Assembly (NCBI RefSeq): GCF_014306105.1
Contig: NZ_JACRVF010000001.1
Span: 1,318,413 to 1,382,412 of the forward strand
Length of the DNA stretch: 64,000 nt
Source of the DNA: Pontibacter cellulosilyticus
GTDB lineage: Bacteria; Bacteroidota; Bacteroidia; Cytophagales; Hymenobacteraceae
Reading direction: 5' to 3'
The notes beneath the pieces were generated by a model, which worked only from the letters and a program-made list of their open reading frames with translations, had not been told where the DNA came from and did no database searches. The position numbers were made by a program, and so were the translations under genes. Of this stretch, positions 51,642 to 61,873 are shown piece after piece (position 1 is the stretch's first letter; each line of letters begins with the position of its first letter).

Positions 51642-53744
51642 CTACACTAACTCTGCCACAGGTGCTTCCACGTAATTTTTGTTGTAAAAGATTTTGTGCA
51701 CATCCACTATCTCCTCGTTAGCCAGTGTGCGTTTTTTGATGTATGTGCCGTCCTCTCTCATAATGTAGGAGTTCTGGTTGTCCAGCAGGTTGTAATATAA
51801 AACGTTGATTGCTTCGCGCTTCAGTTCCTCGTTTGCTATCAAGAATAGCGCCTCAATTCTGCGGTCAAAGCTACGTACCATGCAGTCGGCACTGCCACCG
51901 TATAGTTTCGGGTCGCCGTTGTTGTGGAAGTAATATAAACGGGCATGCTCCAGGTACTCGCCCACTATACTTTTCACCGTAATATTCTCGCTTAGATCTT
52001 CGCGGCCAGGGCGCAGGCAACATATACCACGCACAATCAGTTTTATAGGCACACCTGCTTTAGATGCCTTGTACATCTCGTCTATGATCTCCTTGTCCTC
52101 GAGTGAGTTTATCTTGATCACGATACCGCTCTTGAGTCCTTTCTTCGCATTCTTGGCCTCATGCCGGATCAGTTCGATCAGGTCGTGGCGCATATCTTTT
52201 GGAGAAGTCATCAGGTACCTATAATCGTTTGGCCTAGAGTGGCCGGTGATTACATTAAAGAATTCCGATACGTCGTGGGCGTATACTTCGTCGGTTGTCA
52301 GCAGGCTCACGTCTGTATATAGCCTGGCGGTTTGTTCGTTGTAGTTACCGCTGCCAATGTGTACGTAACGCGTTACCTTCTCCCCTTCCTTACGGATAAT
52401 CATCATCATTTTGGTATGCGTTTTATACTTGCTGATACCATAGATCACAAAGCATCCGGCCTTCTCTAGTCTTTCGCCTTCGCGCAGGTTACGCTCCTCG
52501 TCAAAGCGCGCCTTTACCTCAAACAACACCGACACGTGCTTGCCGTTTTCAGCGGCCTTCAATAAAGCGGCTGTAACACGGCTTTGGTCTGCCAGACGAT
52601 AAATAGTTTGCTTTATTCCCAGCACCGATGGGTCTTCGGCAGCACGCTCCAGCAGCTCTACCACAGGCTCCATGCTGTTGTATGGGTGGTGCAGCAGCAC
52701 ATCATGCTCCTTCAGGTACTCAAACAGATCCACGCCATCGCTCGGCAAGCTTAGCGGCGCCACCGACGAAGGTTGCTTAAAGCCTTTGTCCTTGAACTGA
52801 CGGTGGTTGATGATCTGCCACAGGCTGCGCAGGTCTATCAGATTGCTAATGGTGAAGATGTTGGCATTATCAATTGTCCAGCGCTCTTTTAGCACCTTCA
52901 ACATGAACTGCGATGGGTTACGCTCAATCTCCAGCCTTACTACACGGCCCTTTTTGCGCGTTTTCAGCTTCGACTTGATCTCCTGCACAAAGTCTGCCTC
53001 CAGGTCGTCAGATTCTTCCAGAGTAAAGTCGCCGTTACGGGTTATACGAAACAGGTTCACCGACACGATCTCCACGTTACGGAACAGCTTCTTTATCTTC
53101 CAGCGCACGATCTCCTCTATCGGCACAAAAATGATCTTATCCTTGCGGTTGAGCTCGTAAAAGCGAGCCAGGTTCTGGGGTATCTGCACAAACGTTACCC
53201 GGTCCTGTGCCTTCTGCTCTTCGGTGGTGCGGGTTACCACACCAAAGGTAAGCAACTGGTTCATTAGCAACGGAAAGCCATGGTAGTTGTCGAACACCAT
53301 GGGTGTGAGTAGCGGGTAGATCGTGTTTTTAAAGTATGAGTCTACTTTTTTCTGTTCTATCTCCGTCAGCTCACTGATCTTCAGTATATCAAAGCCATGC
53401 TTCTCGCAAAGCGGCTTTATTTCGCTATTAAAGGTAAGGTACTGGTCGTTCACGAAACGGTGCGCGTAGTCCAGCAACTTCTTACGGAAAGGCAACTCCC
53501 TAAGGCCAGAGTAGTCGGTGCGTTCTTTGCCGTAGTCGAGGTAATTGTACAAGCTGCCCACCCTGATCATGAAAAACTCGTCGAGGTTAGACGAGGTGAT
53601 GGCCAGGAACTTCAATCTATCGAAGAAACTTTTATTCGTATCACGTGCCTGATCAAGCACACGGTAATTAAAACGCAACCAGCTCAGGTCGCGGCTAATA
53701 TATTTACTTCTCTTTATCTGATCAGAAACCTTGTTGATAAGCAT
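51642..53744 (-). CDS. ppk1: polyphosphate kinase 1
   Basis: A 700-residue PPK1. The N-terminal domain has SRDLSWLRFNYRVLDQARD and SSNLDEFFMIRVGSL. The catalytic part has FPLLMNQLLTFGVV, HDVLLHHPYNSMEPVVELLE, QTIYRLADQSRV and VSVLFEVKARFDEERN, and RYVHIGSGNYNEQTARLYTD near residue 460 with the His that is phosphorylated. It makes polyphosphate from ATP, reversibly, at the inner membrane or in the cytoplasm. All motifs are intact and the length is standard. It is followed by a terminator and then ppx. Confidence 0.96.
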   Translation of the reverse strand: MLINKVSDQIKRSKYISRDLSWLRFNYRVLDQARDTNKSFFDRLKFLAITSSNLDEFFMIRVGSLYNYLDYGKERTDYSGLRELPFRKKLLDYAHRFVNDQYLTFNSEIKPLCEKHGFDILKISELTEIEQKKVDSYFKNTIYPLLTPMVFDNYHGFPLLMNQLLTFGVVTRTTEEQKAQDRVTFVQIPQNLARFYELNRKDKIIFVPIEEIVRWKIKKLFRNVEIVSVNLFRITRNGDFTLEESDDLEADFVQEIKSKLKTRKKGRVVRLEIERNPSQFMLKVLKERWTIDNANIFTISNLIDLRSLWQIINHRQFKDKGFKQPSSVAPLSLPSDGVDLFEYLKEHDVLLHHPYNSMEPVVELLERAAEDPSVLGIKQTIYRLADQSRVTAALLKAAENGKHVSVLFEVKARFDEERNLREGERLEKAGCFVIYGISKYKTHTKMMMIIRKEGEKVTRYVHIGSGNYNEQTARLYTDVSLLTTDEVYAHDVSEFFNVITGHSRPNDYRYLMTSPKDMRHDLIELIRHEAKNAKKGLKSGIVIKINSLEDKEIIDEMYKASKAGVPIKLIVRGICCLRPGREDLSENITVKSIVGEYLEHARLYYFHNNGDPKLYGGSADCMVRSFDRRIEALFLIANEELKREAINVLYYNLLDNQNSYIMREDGTYIKKRTLANEEIVDVHKIFYNKNYVEAPVAELV

Positions 53745-53966
53745 GTTTCCTAGGATTAGGGCTTTAATTTATGTTGGAAAGACTAAGATACTACTAAACA
53801 CAAAATATAACGAGAAAGTATAGGTATTCCTCCATATTGACAGGCAAAATAGATTTTAAAGCATGATTTGAGTGCATCAGCCCTCGCAATAACTTCTTAA
53901 ACTCATTCTTAACACAAAACGCTGCATACTCTCGTACCATAAATTCAGGATAATGCCCGATAAAAT

Positions 53967-54908
53967 ATGGCTACAAAAGCACCAAACGCACTTAAAAATC
54001 CGGACTTTCCGCCGCTACCACTCGAAGAATGGGAGTCAACAAAAGACACGCTGCATCTATACTTTCAGATTATTGGCAAGATAAGGTTAGAGCAAATGCC
54101 GCGCCGTAACCATTGGTGGAATGTAACGCTGTACGTTACCTCGCGCGGAATGGGTACGGGGCCTATCCCGTACAAGTTTTATACTTTTGAAATCGACTTT
54201 GATTTTATTGACCACCAGCTGGTAATGCGCACCAGTACCGGAGCAACTGAGAGCCTTGCCCTGCAGGACGGGCTAAGCGTTTCTAACTTTTATACTTCAG
54301 TAATGAAAGCGCTCGATGTGCTGGGTATACAGGTAGATATTTTAGCTGAACCCTACGACAATAAAAGTAAAATACCCTTTGCCGAAGATTACCAGCATGC
54401 TACGTATAACCCCGAACAGGTTAACCGCTATTGGCGCACCCTGGTTACCATAGACCAGGTGATGAAAGAATTTAGCGGCCGCTTTTATGGCAAAACCTGC
54501 CCGGTGCACCTGTACTGGCACCATATGGACCTGACGGTAACCCGCTTCTCTGGCAAAAGTATACCTGTCCCCATAGAGGCCAGCGTGGTAGAAAAAGATG
54601 CTTACTCGCACGAGGTGATCAGCTTCGGTTTCTGGCCTGGTGATGATAAGGTGCGTTTTCCGGCTTTCTACTCATACACGTTCCCATCGCCAGATGGCCT
54701 TGAACTGGAAAAGCTTTATCCTAAATGCGCCCAATGGGTAGACTCGAACGGTAGCCCTATGGCCCTATTAAACTATGAAGAACTGCGCCTGCTGGATAAC
54801 CCACGAGAGGCCCTGCTTAACTTCTTCGAAAGTGCTTATATAGCCGGAGCAGAACTGGCAGAATGGCCTGTGGAGGAGTTAAGGACTATACCGTTAAATG
54901 AGTTGTAG
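53967..54908 (+). CDS. DUF5996 family protein
   Basis: A 313-residue cytoplasmic protein matching DUF5996: FPPLPLEEWESTKDTLHLYFQIIGKIRL at the start, RRNHWWNVTLYVTSRGMGTGPIPY, FEIDFDFIDHQLVMRTSTGA, and later PVHLYWHHMDLTVTRFSGK and ISFGFWPGDDKVRFPAFYSYTFPSPDG. It is rich in Trp and Tyr and looks like a compact alpha/beta fold. The biochemical role is unknown. It stands alone between ppk1 (divergent) and the GT51-like gene (convergent). Ends with TAG. Confidence 0.88.
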   Translation: MATKAPNALKNPDFPPLPLEEWESTKDTLHLYFQIIGKIRLEQMPRRNHWWNVTLYVTSRGMGTGPIPYKFYTFEIDFDFIDHQLVMRTSTGATESLALQDGLSVSNFYTSVMKALDVLGIQVDILAEPYDNKSKIPFAEDYQHATYNPEQVNRYWRTLVTIDQVMKEFSGRFYGKTCPVHLYWHHMDLTVTRFSGKSIPVPIEASVVEKDAYSHEVISFGFWPGDDKVRFPAFYSYTFPSPDGLELEKLYPKCAQWVDSNGSPMALLNYEELRLLDNPREALLNFFESAYIAGAELAEWPVEELRTIPLNEL

Positions 54909-54980
54909 CTAATACAGTTAATCCTTTGCAGCTTCAGAAATTGGCGCATTGTTATATTATTGTGATATTGTTGAATAGTA

Positions 54981-55628
54981 TCATTCCCTGTCATAAAAAA
55001 TGTCGCTGTTGTCCTTCGGGGTATACTCTCCTGACAGTAGTTTTCGTATTCTGCCAACACGCTCTAGGTTCGCTTCTCTTTTGCTAAAGTAATGGTAATT
55101 AAAGGGTGCTCTAATCATGGCAATCAGGGAGAGGTACTCATCCCACGTTAATTGCCTAAAGTTTTTATGAAAGTAGAATTGCGCTCCATCTTCAAAGCCT
55201 TTAAGCGGAGCTCCGCCTTTCTCGCCTAAGTATACTTCATTTATGAAAAGCAGAAGGGTTGTGTCTTTTGGCGTTAGCGGATCAAAGGCAAAGCGGGCTA
55301 TCAACGTTTGCTTCACTTTGCCAATGCCAGGCTTAAAGTTATCGAAGTAGTACATTTTAACCAATCCCTGACTTAAAGTTGTTACACCTGTACCAGGAGT
55401 CTCAAAATCAAAGCCCTGATGGCTGTAAAACCCCGGATCCTGAACTTTTAGTAGCGCCTCCAGTTGTTCATCGGTCAAATCATCCAGCCGAAGCTTTATT
55501 TTATCTGATGACAGTGCAGTAACTACAATTTCCTCTGTTTCTGCCCGCGCGATAAGTACTACTGCCGTATAATAGACTACTATTATTAATAGCAAAACAC
55601 CTATCCCTACTGCAAATTTATTTTTCAT
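54981..55628 (-). CDS. GT51-like transglycosylase protein with altered catalytic residues
   Basis: A 215-residue protein from ATG at 55626-55628 (MKNKFAVGIGVLLLIIVVYY), a membrane anchor followed by a small GT51-like domain; a Met 18 codons upstream is less likely because it would bury the anchor. The family motifs are recognisable but changed: motif 1 (EDxxFxxHxG) reads QDPGFYSHQG with Gln63 in the place of the catalytic Glu; motif 2 (GxSTxTQQ) is GVTTLSQG; motif 3 (RKxxExxxA) is GKVKQTLIA with Gln107 instead of the second Glu; motif 4 is INEVYLG. About ten residues between motifs 1 and 2 are missing. It probably binds lipid-linked glycan or regulates wall synthesis rather than polymerising it. 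Confidence 0.75.
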   Translation of the reverse strand: MKNKFAVGIGVLLLIIVVYYTAVVLIARAETEEIVVTALSSDKIKLRLDDLTDEQLEALLKVQDPGFYSHQGFDFETPGTGVTTLSQGLVKMYYFDNFKPGIGKVKQTLIARFAFDPLTPKDTTLLLFINEVYLGEKGGAPLKGFEDGAQFYFHKNFRQLTWDEYLSLIAMIRAPFNYHYFSKREANLERVGRIRKLLSGEYTPKDNSDIFYDRE

Positions 55629-55839
55629 TTTTAAGTTTGGTTTTAGATTTAATATGAAGTACAACCCTATGCAGGAGTTCATCTTCTCTGCTCTGGCTCC
55701 CTTCGATTGTCAGTTTTACTACTATATGCTGTGTCTGTTTTCATATTGCGGTTAGCTTTGTAAACGCATAGGCAGTAGCTGCATGTATATACAAAATCTA
55801 ATATAGTATAAATTGATTACACTTATGCCTGGGCTAAAT

Positions 55840-55876
55840 ATAAAAGCCACACTTCTTTGCGAAGTATGGCTTTTAT
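55840..55876 (-). terminator. terminator after the ferredoxin gene
   Basis: ATAAAAGCCACACTTC (55840-55855) pairs with GAAGTATGGCTTTTAT (55861-55876) with one mismatch, loop of five; on the minus strand the arm ends in a T-rich tail. Confidence 0.7.
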
Positions 55877-55895
55877 AATTTCTCAAAATTTAAAC

Positions 55896-56219
55896 TTATG
55901 CTTCTGGCATCAATCTTACAATCAATCCATCAAGCTCAGGGTTTATCTTCAGCTGACAGGAGAGGCGGCTGGAACCAGTTGAGTTAGGCAGAGTTTCCAG
56001 CATATAGGCTTCGTCGTCGTTTGGCTCTGGCAGTTCGCCACTTTGCAGCACCTCTATGTGGCATGTGGCGCAGATAGCCATACCGCCGCAGATGGCAGGT
56101 ACATTCAGTTCATTTGCTTTCATCACCTCCATCACCGAAAGGCCCATGTCTGTGGGTGCCTCTAGGGTAACGCGGCTGCCATCGTGCAGTTCTACGTGTA
56201 TGTTTATCGCATTCTCCAT
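55896..56219 (-). CDS. 2Fe-2S ferredoxin, adrenodoxin type
   Basis: A 107-residue ferredoxin. The cluster ligands are in ICGGMAICATCHIEVL (first three Cys, near residues 44-52) and RLSCQLKINPELDGLIVRLM (fourth Cys). The spacing is that of bacterial adrenodoxin-type or ISC ferredoxins. It starts with ATG sharing one base with the stop of the reductase gene upstream (TAATG), so the pair is made together. It passes electrons from the reductase to unknown partners, perhaps Fe-S assembly or a P450-like enzyme. Confidence 0.93.
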   Translation of the reverse strand: MENAINIHVELHDGSRVTLEAPTDMGLSVMEVMKANELNVPAICGGMAICATCHIEVLQSGELPEPNDDEAYMLETLPNSTGSSRLSCQLKINPELDGLIVRLMPEA

Positions 56220-57226
56220 TAGCTTAGCTCCTGTATGCCGTTAACGGTGGTGTACTTCAGTACAAACTTTTTGTCCGGGTAAATAATATTGTAAGCACTT
56301 TGAGCCATCAGAGCCGCCTCATGGAAACCGCAAAGTATAAGCTTCAACTTGCCCGGGTAAGTGTTGATGTCGCCGATGGCATATACTCCCTCTATATTGG
56401 TTGAGTAGTCGAAGGTATTTACCACAATGGCACCCTTCTCCAACTCAAGCCCCCAGTTCTCCAGCGGTCCCAGTTTAGGTACTAGACCGAATAGCGGAAT
56501 AAAGTAATCGGTCTCAATTTTATGCTCGGTCTCGTTATCGATCATCACGGTAACGGAGTCAAGTTTACCGTTGCCGTGCACATCCGTTACGTTTGATTTG
56601 AGCAGCAGCTTTATGTGCCCTTCTTCGGCCATACTCAGCACCTTCTCCGCCGACTCTGGTGCACCTCTGAAGGTAGAACCTCTATGCACTAACGTAAGCT
56701 CTTCAGCAAGGCCAGCCAGATAGATAGTCCAGTCCAGGGCAGAGTCGCCGCCTCCGGCTACTACAATGCGTTTGCTGCGGAACAACTCCGGGTCGCGCAC
56801 CATGTAGGCTACACCTTTACCCTCAAAGTTTTCCAAGCTCTCAATGGCTGGTTTGCGTGGCTCAAATGAGCCCAAGCCACCAGCAATTACCACTACCTTA
56901 CAGGCAATTTTAGTACCCTCCGATGTGGTCACGATAAAAGAGCCATCCTCCTGCTTATCCAGTTCCTCTACACGCTCTCCTAGTGTAAAGGTCGGGTGAA
57001 AAGGCTCTATCTGTTTCATCAGGTTTTCTACCAACTCTCCAGCAAGTATACTTGGGAAGCCTGGTATATCGTAAATTGGTTTTTTAGGGTATATCTCGGC
57101 CAGCTGGCCACCAACTACCGGAAGGGCATCCACTACGTGGCAGCGCATCTTTAGCAAACCTGCCTCAAACACGGCAAACAAGCCCACCGGGCCTGCCCCT
57201 ACGATACATATATCTGTTGTTATCAT
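56219..57226 (-). CDS. ferredoxin-NAD(P) reductase, thioredoxin-reductase type
   Basis: A 335-residue flavoprotein. The FAD site is CIVGAGPVGLFAVFEAGLLK; the NAD(P) site is KRIVVAGGGDSALDWTIYLA. The PVVGGQLAEIYPKKPIYDIP segment matches TrxR-type FNR, which lacks the CxxC of thioredoxin reductase, and none is seen here. EGVYAIGDINTYPGKLKLIL is the second FAD motif. It reduces the ferredoxin encoded by the overlapping downstream gene. Start at ATG 57226, with 551 bases of non-coding DNA upstream. Confidence 0.92.
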   Translation of the reverse strand: MITTDICIVGAGPVGLFAVFEAGLLKMRCHVVDALPVVGGQLAEIYPKKPIYDIPGFPSILAGELVENLMKQIEPFHPTFTLGERVEELDKQEDGSFIVTTSEGTKIACKVVVIAGGLGSFEPRKPAIESLENFEGKGVAYMVRDPELFRSKRIVVAGGGDSALDWTIYLAGLAEELTLVHRGSTFRGAPESAEKVLSMAEEGHIKLLLKSNVTDVHGNGKLDSVTVMIDNETEHKIETDYFIPLFGLVPKLGPLENWGLELEKGAIVVNTFDYSTNIEGVYAIGDINTYPGKLKLILCGFHEAALMAQSAYNIIYPDKKFVLKYTTVNGIQELS

Positions 57227-57445
57227 TAGTAATTAACTTTTGTGTTTAACACTAACTGTCGCGGTAAAATTACAAGCCACAGCTTAGCATCCTAGTACTT
57301 TCGATCAGGATTTTCAGGGTTAACAGATAGCAGGATGATCCTTAAAAACCTGCTCCCATAGCATAACAATAGCTATGTTTTAAGGTTCTGTTTTTTGCAA
57401 ATTTTAATGTATATACATGGGATTCTCATGTCAGCTGTTAATTAA

Positions 57446-57679
57446 TCTGCAGTACTGGGCCCAACCACCCCTGGCCCCTCCTTGTCTAAGGCGGGGAATT
57501 TGATATTACTTTTCGCTGAAGTACAAGCGCTGTTGTTCCTGCTTAACCTCCCTCCACACAAGATCCTTTAATGATAAAAGGTAATTGCTTGAGCTATGTT
57601 AATGACGGATAAAATAGTAAGTAATGATTCCCCGCCTTAGACAAGGAGGGGCCAGGGGTGGTTGGACCGGTACTACAGA
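57446..57679. repeat. MITE-like element with long terminal inverted repeats
   Basis: A perfect 39-base inverted repeat, 57461-57499 and 57627-57665 (core CCAACCACCCCTGGCCCCTC), is extended outward by another 15 bases with a few mismatches (TCTGCAGTAC / GTACTACAGA). The inner 127 bases have no gene. The layout, long terminal arms around a short A/T-rich centre, matches a non-autonomous mobile element or a long hairpin RNA. The G/C-rich GGGGTGGTTGG end resembles repeats I know from intergenic regions of Bacteroidota. Confidence 0.75.
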
Positions 57680-57717
57680 TAATCCTGTCCATTCTCTTAT
57701 TCTGAAAAACACCAGTA

Positions 57718-57747
57718 AAGAAAAAGGCCAGCTGTTGTAGCTGGCCT
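57718..57747 (-). terminator. rho-independent terminator of gyrB
   Basis: AGGCCAGCT (57725-57733) pairs with AGCTGGCCT (57739-57747), loop of five, followed on the minus strand by TTTTTCTTT. Confidence 0.8.
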
Positions 57748-57777
57748 CTCTATGAAGTATGAATTTATAAGTTAGTA

Positions 57778-59811
<2,034 letters not shown>

Positions 59812-59992
59812 TTAATGCAGTAATCATCATGTATCTTACACACGACCATTAGACGTATCACAACCCACTTATTCTGAACAAATTAACGCCTACTATAGTG
59901 CCTTAAATGAGCACCTAAAACTACAAATAACACAAAAAGGCTACCCACCTGAGCGGACAACCTTTTTAATTAAAATGACAGGGAAAGTATAC

Positions 59993-60625
59993 TTAGTTTA
60001 AACGGGCTTTAACCTTCACGCGCGACACCATTCGCCGGTTGATGTCGTAGTACTCCGGTCCGTAGGGCGTGACATTATCTAATTCCTCGATACTCACAAT
60101 TTTATAAGTCTGATTATCGCCGCTCAGGTGCTCTATTTTTTGCTTGGCATTCTCCACTGCTTTCTCCATCATCTCCTGCTGCAGCTTTGTCTTCCTGGCT
60201 GGGTCTATGTAAGTGCCCATTACATTAATACTAAAAGGCAGGTCAGTTTTTAAAAGATCCTTCACCAACCTATTGTAAAGGGTGCTGTCGGAGGCGGTAA
60301 GTAAGTAACTTATACTTGTGTGCATGTCGTTGCGGCCAGGCCTGCGGTTCATTTCCTCGGGCAGGTAATTTACATAGATATTTTCGCTGAGCTTAACCAT
60401 AGAAGGAACTTGCTGTTGCACTGAATCTACCCATTTTGCAAAACCATCCCGCTTAGTCATCGGACCATTATAGGATAGGTTTAAACGATATCCTGACTCT
60501 GGCGAAGGCTGCTCAAATTCACCAATTACCTCCACGAAATTTTCTTCAGCTTCCACGGGTTCGCAGCCGCTAAATAATGCCGCCCCTATCAAAAAAGCAG
60601 CACTAAATTGAAATAGTCTTTTCAT
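59993..60625 (-). CDS. lipoprotein of unknown function
   Basis: A 210-residue lipoprotein: signal MKRLFQFSAAFLIGAALFSGC with Cys at residue 21. The mature part has alternating strands (FVEVIGEFEQPSPESGYRLN) and a long helix (KLQQEMMEKAVENAKQKIEH), then YKIVSIEELDNV and MVSRVKVKARL. The strand-helix-strand arrangement is reminiscent of SIMPL (DUF541) proteins, which also have a helix of this kind, but key features are not clear. The palindrome AAGTATACTT overlaps the stop codon. Monocistronic, upstream of gyrB on the same strand with a wide gap. Confidence 0.7.
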   Translation of the reverse strand: MKRLFQFSAAFLIGAALFSGCEPVEAEENFVEVIGEFEQPSPESGYRLNLSYNGPMTKRDGFAKWVDSVQQQVPSMVKLSENIYVNYLPEEMNRRPGRNDMHTSISYLLTASDSTLYNRLVKDLLKTDLPFSINVMGTYIDPARKTKLQQEMMEKAVENAKQKIEHLSGDNQTYKIVSIEELDNVTPYGPEYYDINRRMVSRVKVKARLN

Positions 60626-60648
60626 AGTTTACAATGGGTTATATATAG

Positions 60649-60656
60649 CAAATTTA
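60649..60656 (-). promoter_or_regulatory. candidate -7 box for the 59993-60625 lipoprotein gene
   Basis: On the minus strand the bases are TAAATTTG, a full match to TAnnTTTG, 24 bases upstream of the start codon. No TTTG is seen at the ideal -33 distance. Confidence 0.4.
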
Positions 60657-60751
60657 TAACGATTATCGTGCCATGTAATTTGCATTGCAAAAAAATAATT
60701 TCAGGCAGTAAAACAGTTAGCATTTTCCTGTTTAGCAGTTATATTTTGATT

Positions 60752-61069
60752 ATGAAAACGATTATTCTGATGCTCATCTCTAACATTTTTTTGACCTTTG
60801 CTTGGTATGGGCACTTTCGTTTTAAAGATGTGTCGCTGTGGAAGGTTATACTTATCAGCGGTCTAATCGCCTTCTTCGAGTACTGCTTTCAGGTGCCGGT
60901 AAACCGTATCGGGCATGGGCAATTCATGACCTTTTAGCTGAAGACCATATAGTAGGTGATTACCTTAGTCATGTTCATCGGCTTCTGGGTTTTATACCTA
61001 CGCAAAGAGGTGAAATGGAATTATATAGTTTGGCTTATACTTATTCTTGTCACCGTGTTTTTCGTGTAA
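60752..61069 (+). pseudogene. DUF486 (DMT-like) membrane protein gene interrupted by three amber codons
   Basis: Read from ATG at 60752, the frame gives MKTIILMLISNIFLTFAWYG and continues with KVILISGLIAFFEYCFQVPVN, a clear DUF486 protein. At 60935 a TAG follows GHGQFMTF, and after LKTI two more TAG codons stand side by side (60950 and 60953). The same frame then goes on as VITLVMFIGFWVLYLRKEV and KWNYIVWLILILVTVFFV to a TAA at 61067. DUF486 proteins typically have QLKTIQEVITL here, so the three stops replace Gln, Gln and Glu (or Gln). There is no frameshift, and the flanking residues still look conserved. Other genes in this window use TAG as a true stop, so read-through as a normal rule is unlikely; recent decay is the simplest reading. 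Confidence 0.8.
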
Positions 61070-61244
61070 AAAATGGTAAGGCTATTTCCTTTTTAGCTAA
61101 TGTTCATATTTATAATCTCAGCGTCAGGCCACTTTGCTTATCAAACAGGAGCTTACACCTTATACTTCACCCTCTTCCCGATTAACTGATAACTCTCTTA
61201 CATCAGGCTCGTTCATTTAAATGGACAATCTTTTTAAACTAGAA

Positions 61245-61251
61245 AAGGAGG
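61245..61251 (+). promoter_or_regulatory. strong Shine-Dalgarno sequence for the DUF2267 gene
   Basis: AAGGAGG ends 5 bases before the ATG at 61257. Such a site is rare in Bacteroidota and decides the start in favour of 61257 over the in-frame ATG at 61221. Confidence 0.65.
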
Positions 61252-61256
61252 TTAAA

Positions 61257-61685
61257 ATGGCTATGAACTTTGAAAATTATGTAAAGGACGCGAACACCTG
61301 GACAAACAAGCTCTGCAACTACCTGGGCATTGAAGATGAAAACAAGGCTAACAGAATATTCAGAGCAGTGTTACATGCCATACGTGATCGTATTCCTACT
61401 GCAGAAGCCATTCACCTGGGTGCACAGCTCCCTATACTCTGGAAAGGCGTTTACTATGATGGGTTTCATATGCACAGCCCTGTGCGCATACGCCACGAAG
61501 ATGAGTGGCTGGAGTTTATCCGTACTAAAGATGCCTTTGCCGACAAAGCCGACTTCCCTACGCTAGACCACGCATACTATGCTTTTCAGGACGTGATGAA
61601 GTTTTTGCGTGACCACATTTCCGAAGGACAGTACGACCAGATTGCACAGGCACTGCACTCTGAAATCACAGTACCCATGGCATAG
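61257..61685 (+). CDS. DUF2267 domain protein
   Basis: A 142-residue cytoplasmic protein starting MAMNFENYVKDANTWTNKLC. It matches DUF2267: KANRIFRAVLHAIRDRIPTA, EAIHLGAQLPILWKGVYYDG and YAFQDVMKFLRDHISEGQYD, ending with a helix. The fold is helical and resembles a pair of related repeats. No activity is known; homologues occur among stress-responsive genes. The start is chosen by the strong Shine-Dalgarno sequence. A hairpin follows the stop. Confidence 0.88.
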   Translation: MAMNFENYVKDANTWTNKLCNYLGIEDENKANRIFRAVLHAIRDRIPTAEAIHLGAQLPILWKGVYYDGFHMHSPVRIRHEDEWLEFIRTKDAFADKADFPTLDHAYYAFQDVMKFLRDHISEGQYDQIAQALHSEITVPMA

Positions 61686-61710
61686 GTAGCAGGTGTGCAA
61701 AAAATATACA

Positions 61711-61738
61711 AAGGTCTGGCAAGTGTCAGGCCTTTTTT
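61711..61738 (+). terminator. terminator after the DUF2267 gene
   Basis: AAGGTCTG (61711-61718) pairs with CAGGCCTT (61727-61734, one G:T pair), followed by a run of T. Confidence 0.75.
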
Positions 61739-61838
61739 GCTGCTGCCAGTATAATCAGAGCTACAGATGCGCGTTAATCTCTCAACGAATTATGTTGGTA
61801 GAAACACTGCGCTACCGCCTAAATACGTATACATTAGC

Positions 61839-61846
61839 TATCTTTG
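61839..61846 (+). promoter_or_regulatory. candidate -7 box for the PhnD-like gene
   Basis: TATCTTTG is a full match to TAnnTTTG and lies 27 bases upstream of the ATG at 61874. It overlaps the alternative upstream ATG at 61844, which argues against that start. A -33 TTTG is not evident. Confidence 0.45.
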
Positions 61847-61873
61847 TACATAGAGTGCTATGGAACACAAATT

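Larger units (their letters stand above)
57227..57777. other. long intergenic region holding a MITE-like element
   Basis: The gap between the ferredoxin reductase gene and gyrB (both minus strand). It contains the palindromic element at 57446-57679 and the gyrB terminator at 57718-57747. No supported open frame. Confidence 0.7.

Noticed and set aside
60935..60955. General recoding of TAG as Gln in this genome
   Set aside because: Several intact genes in the window end with TAG (C40 peptidase, MBL-rhodanese, malQ, thioredoxin-like, DUF5996), so TAG is a working stop codon here.
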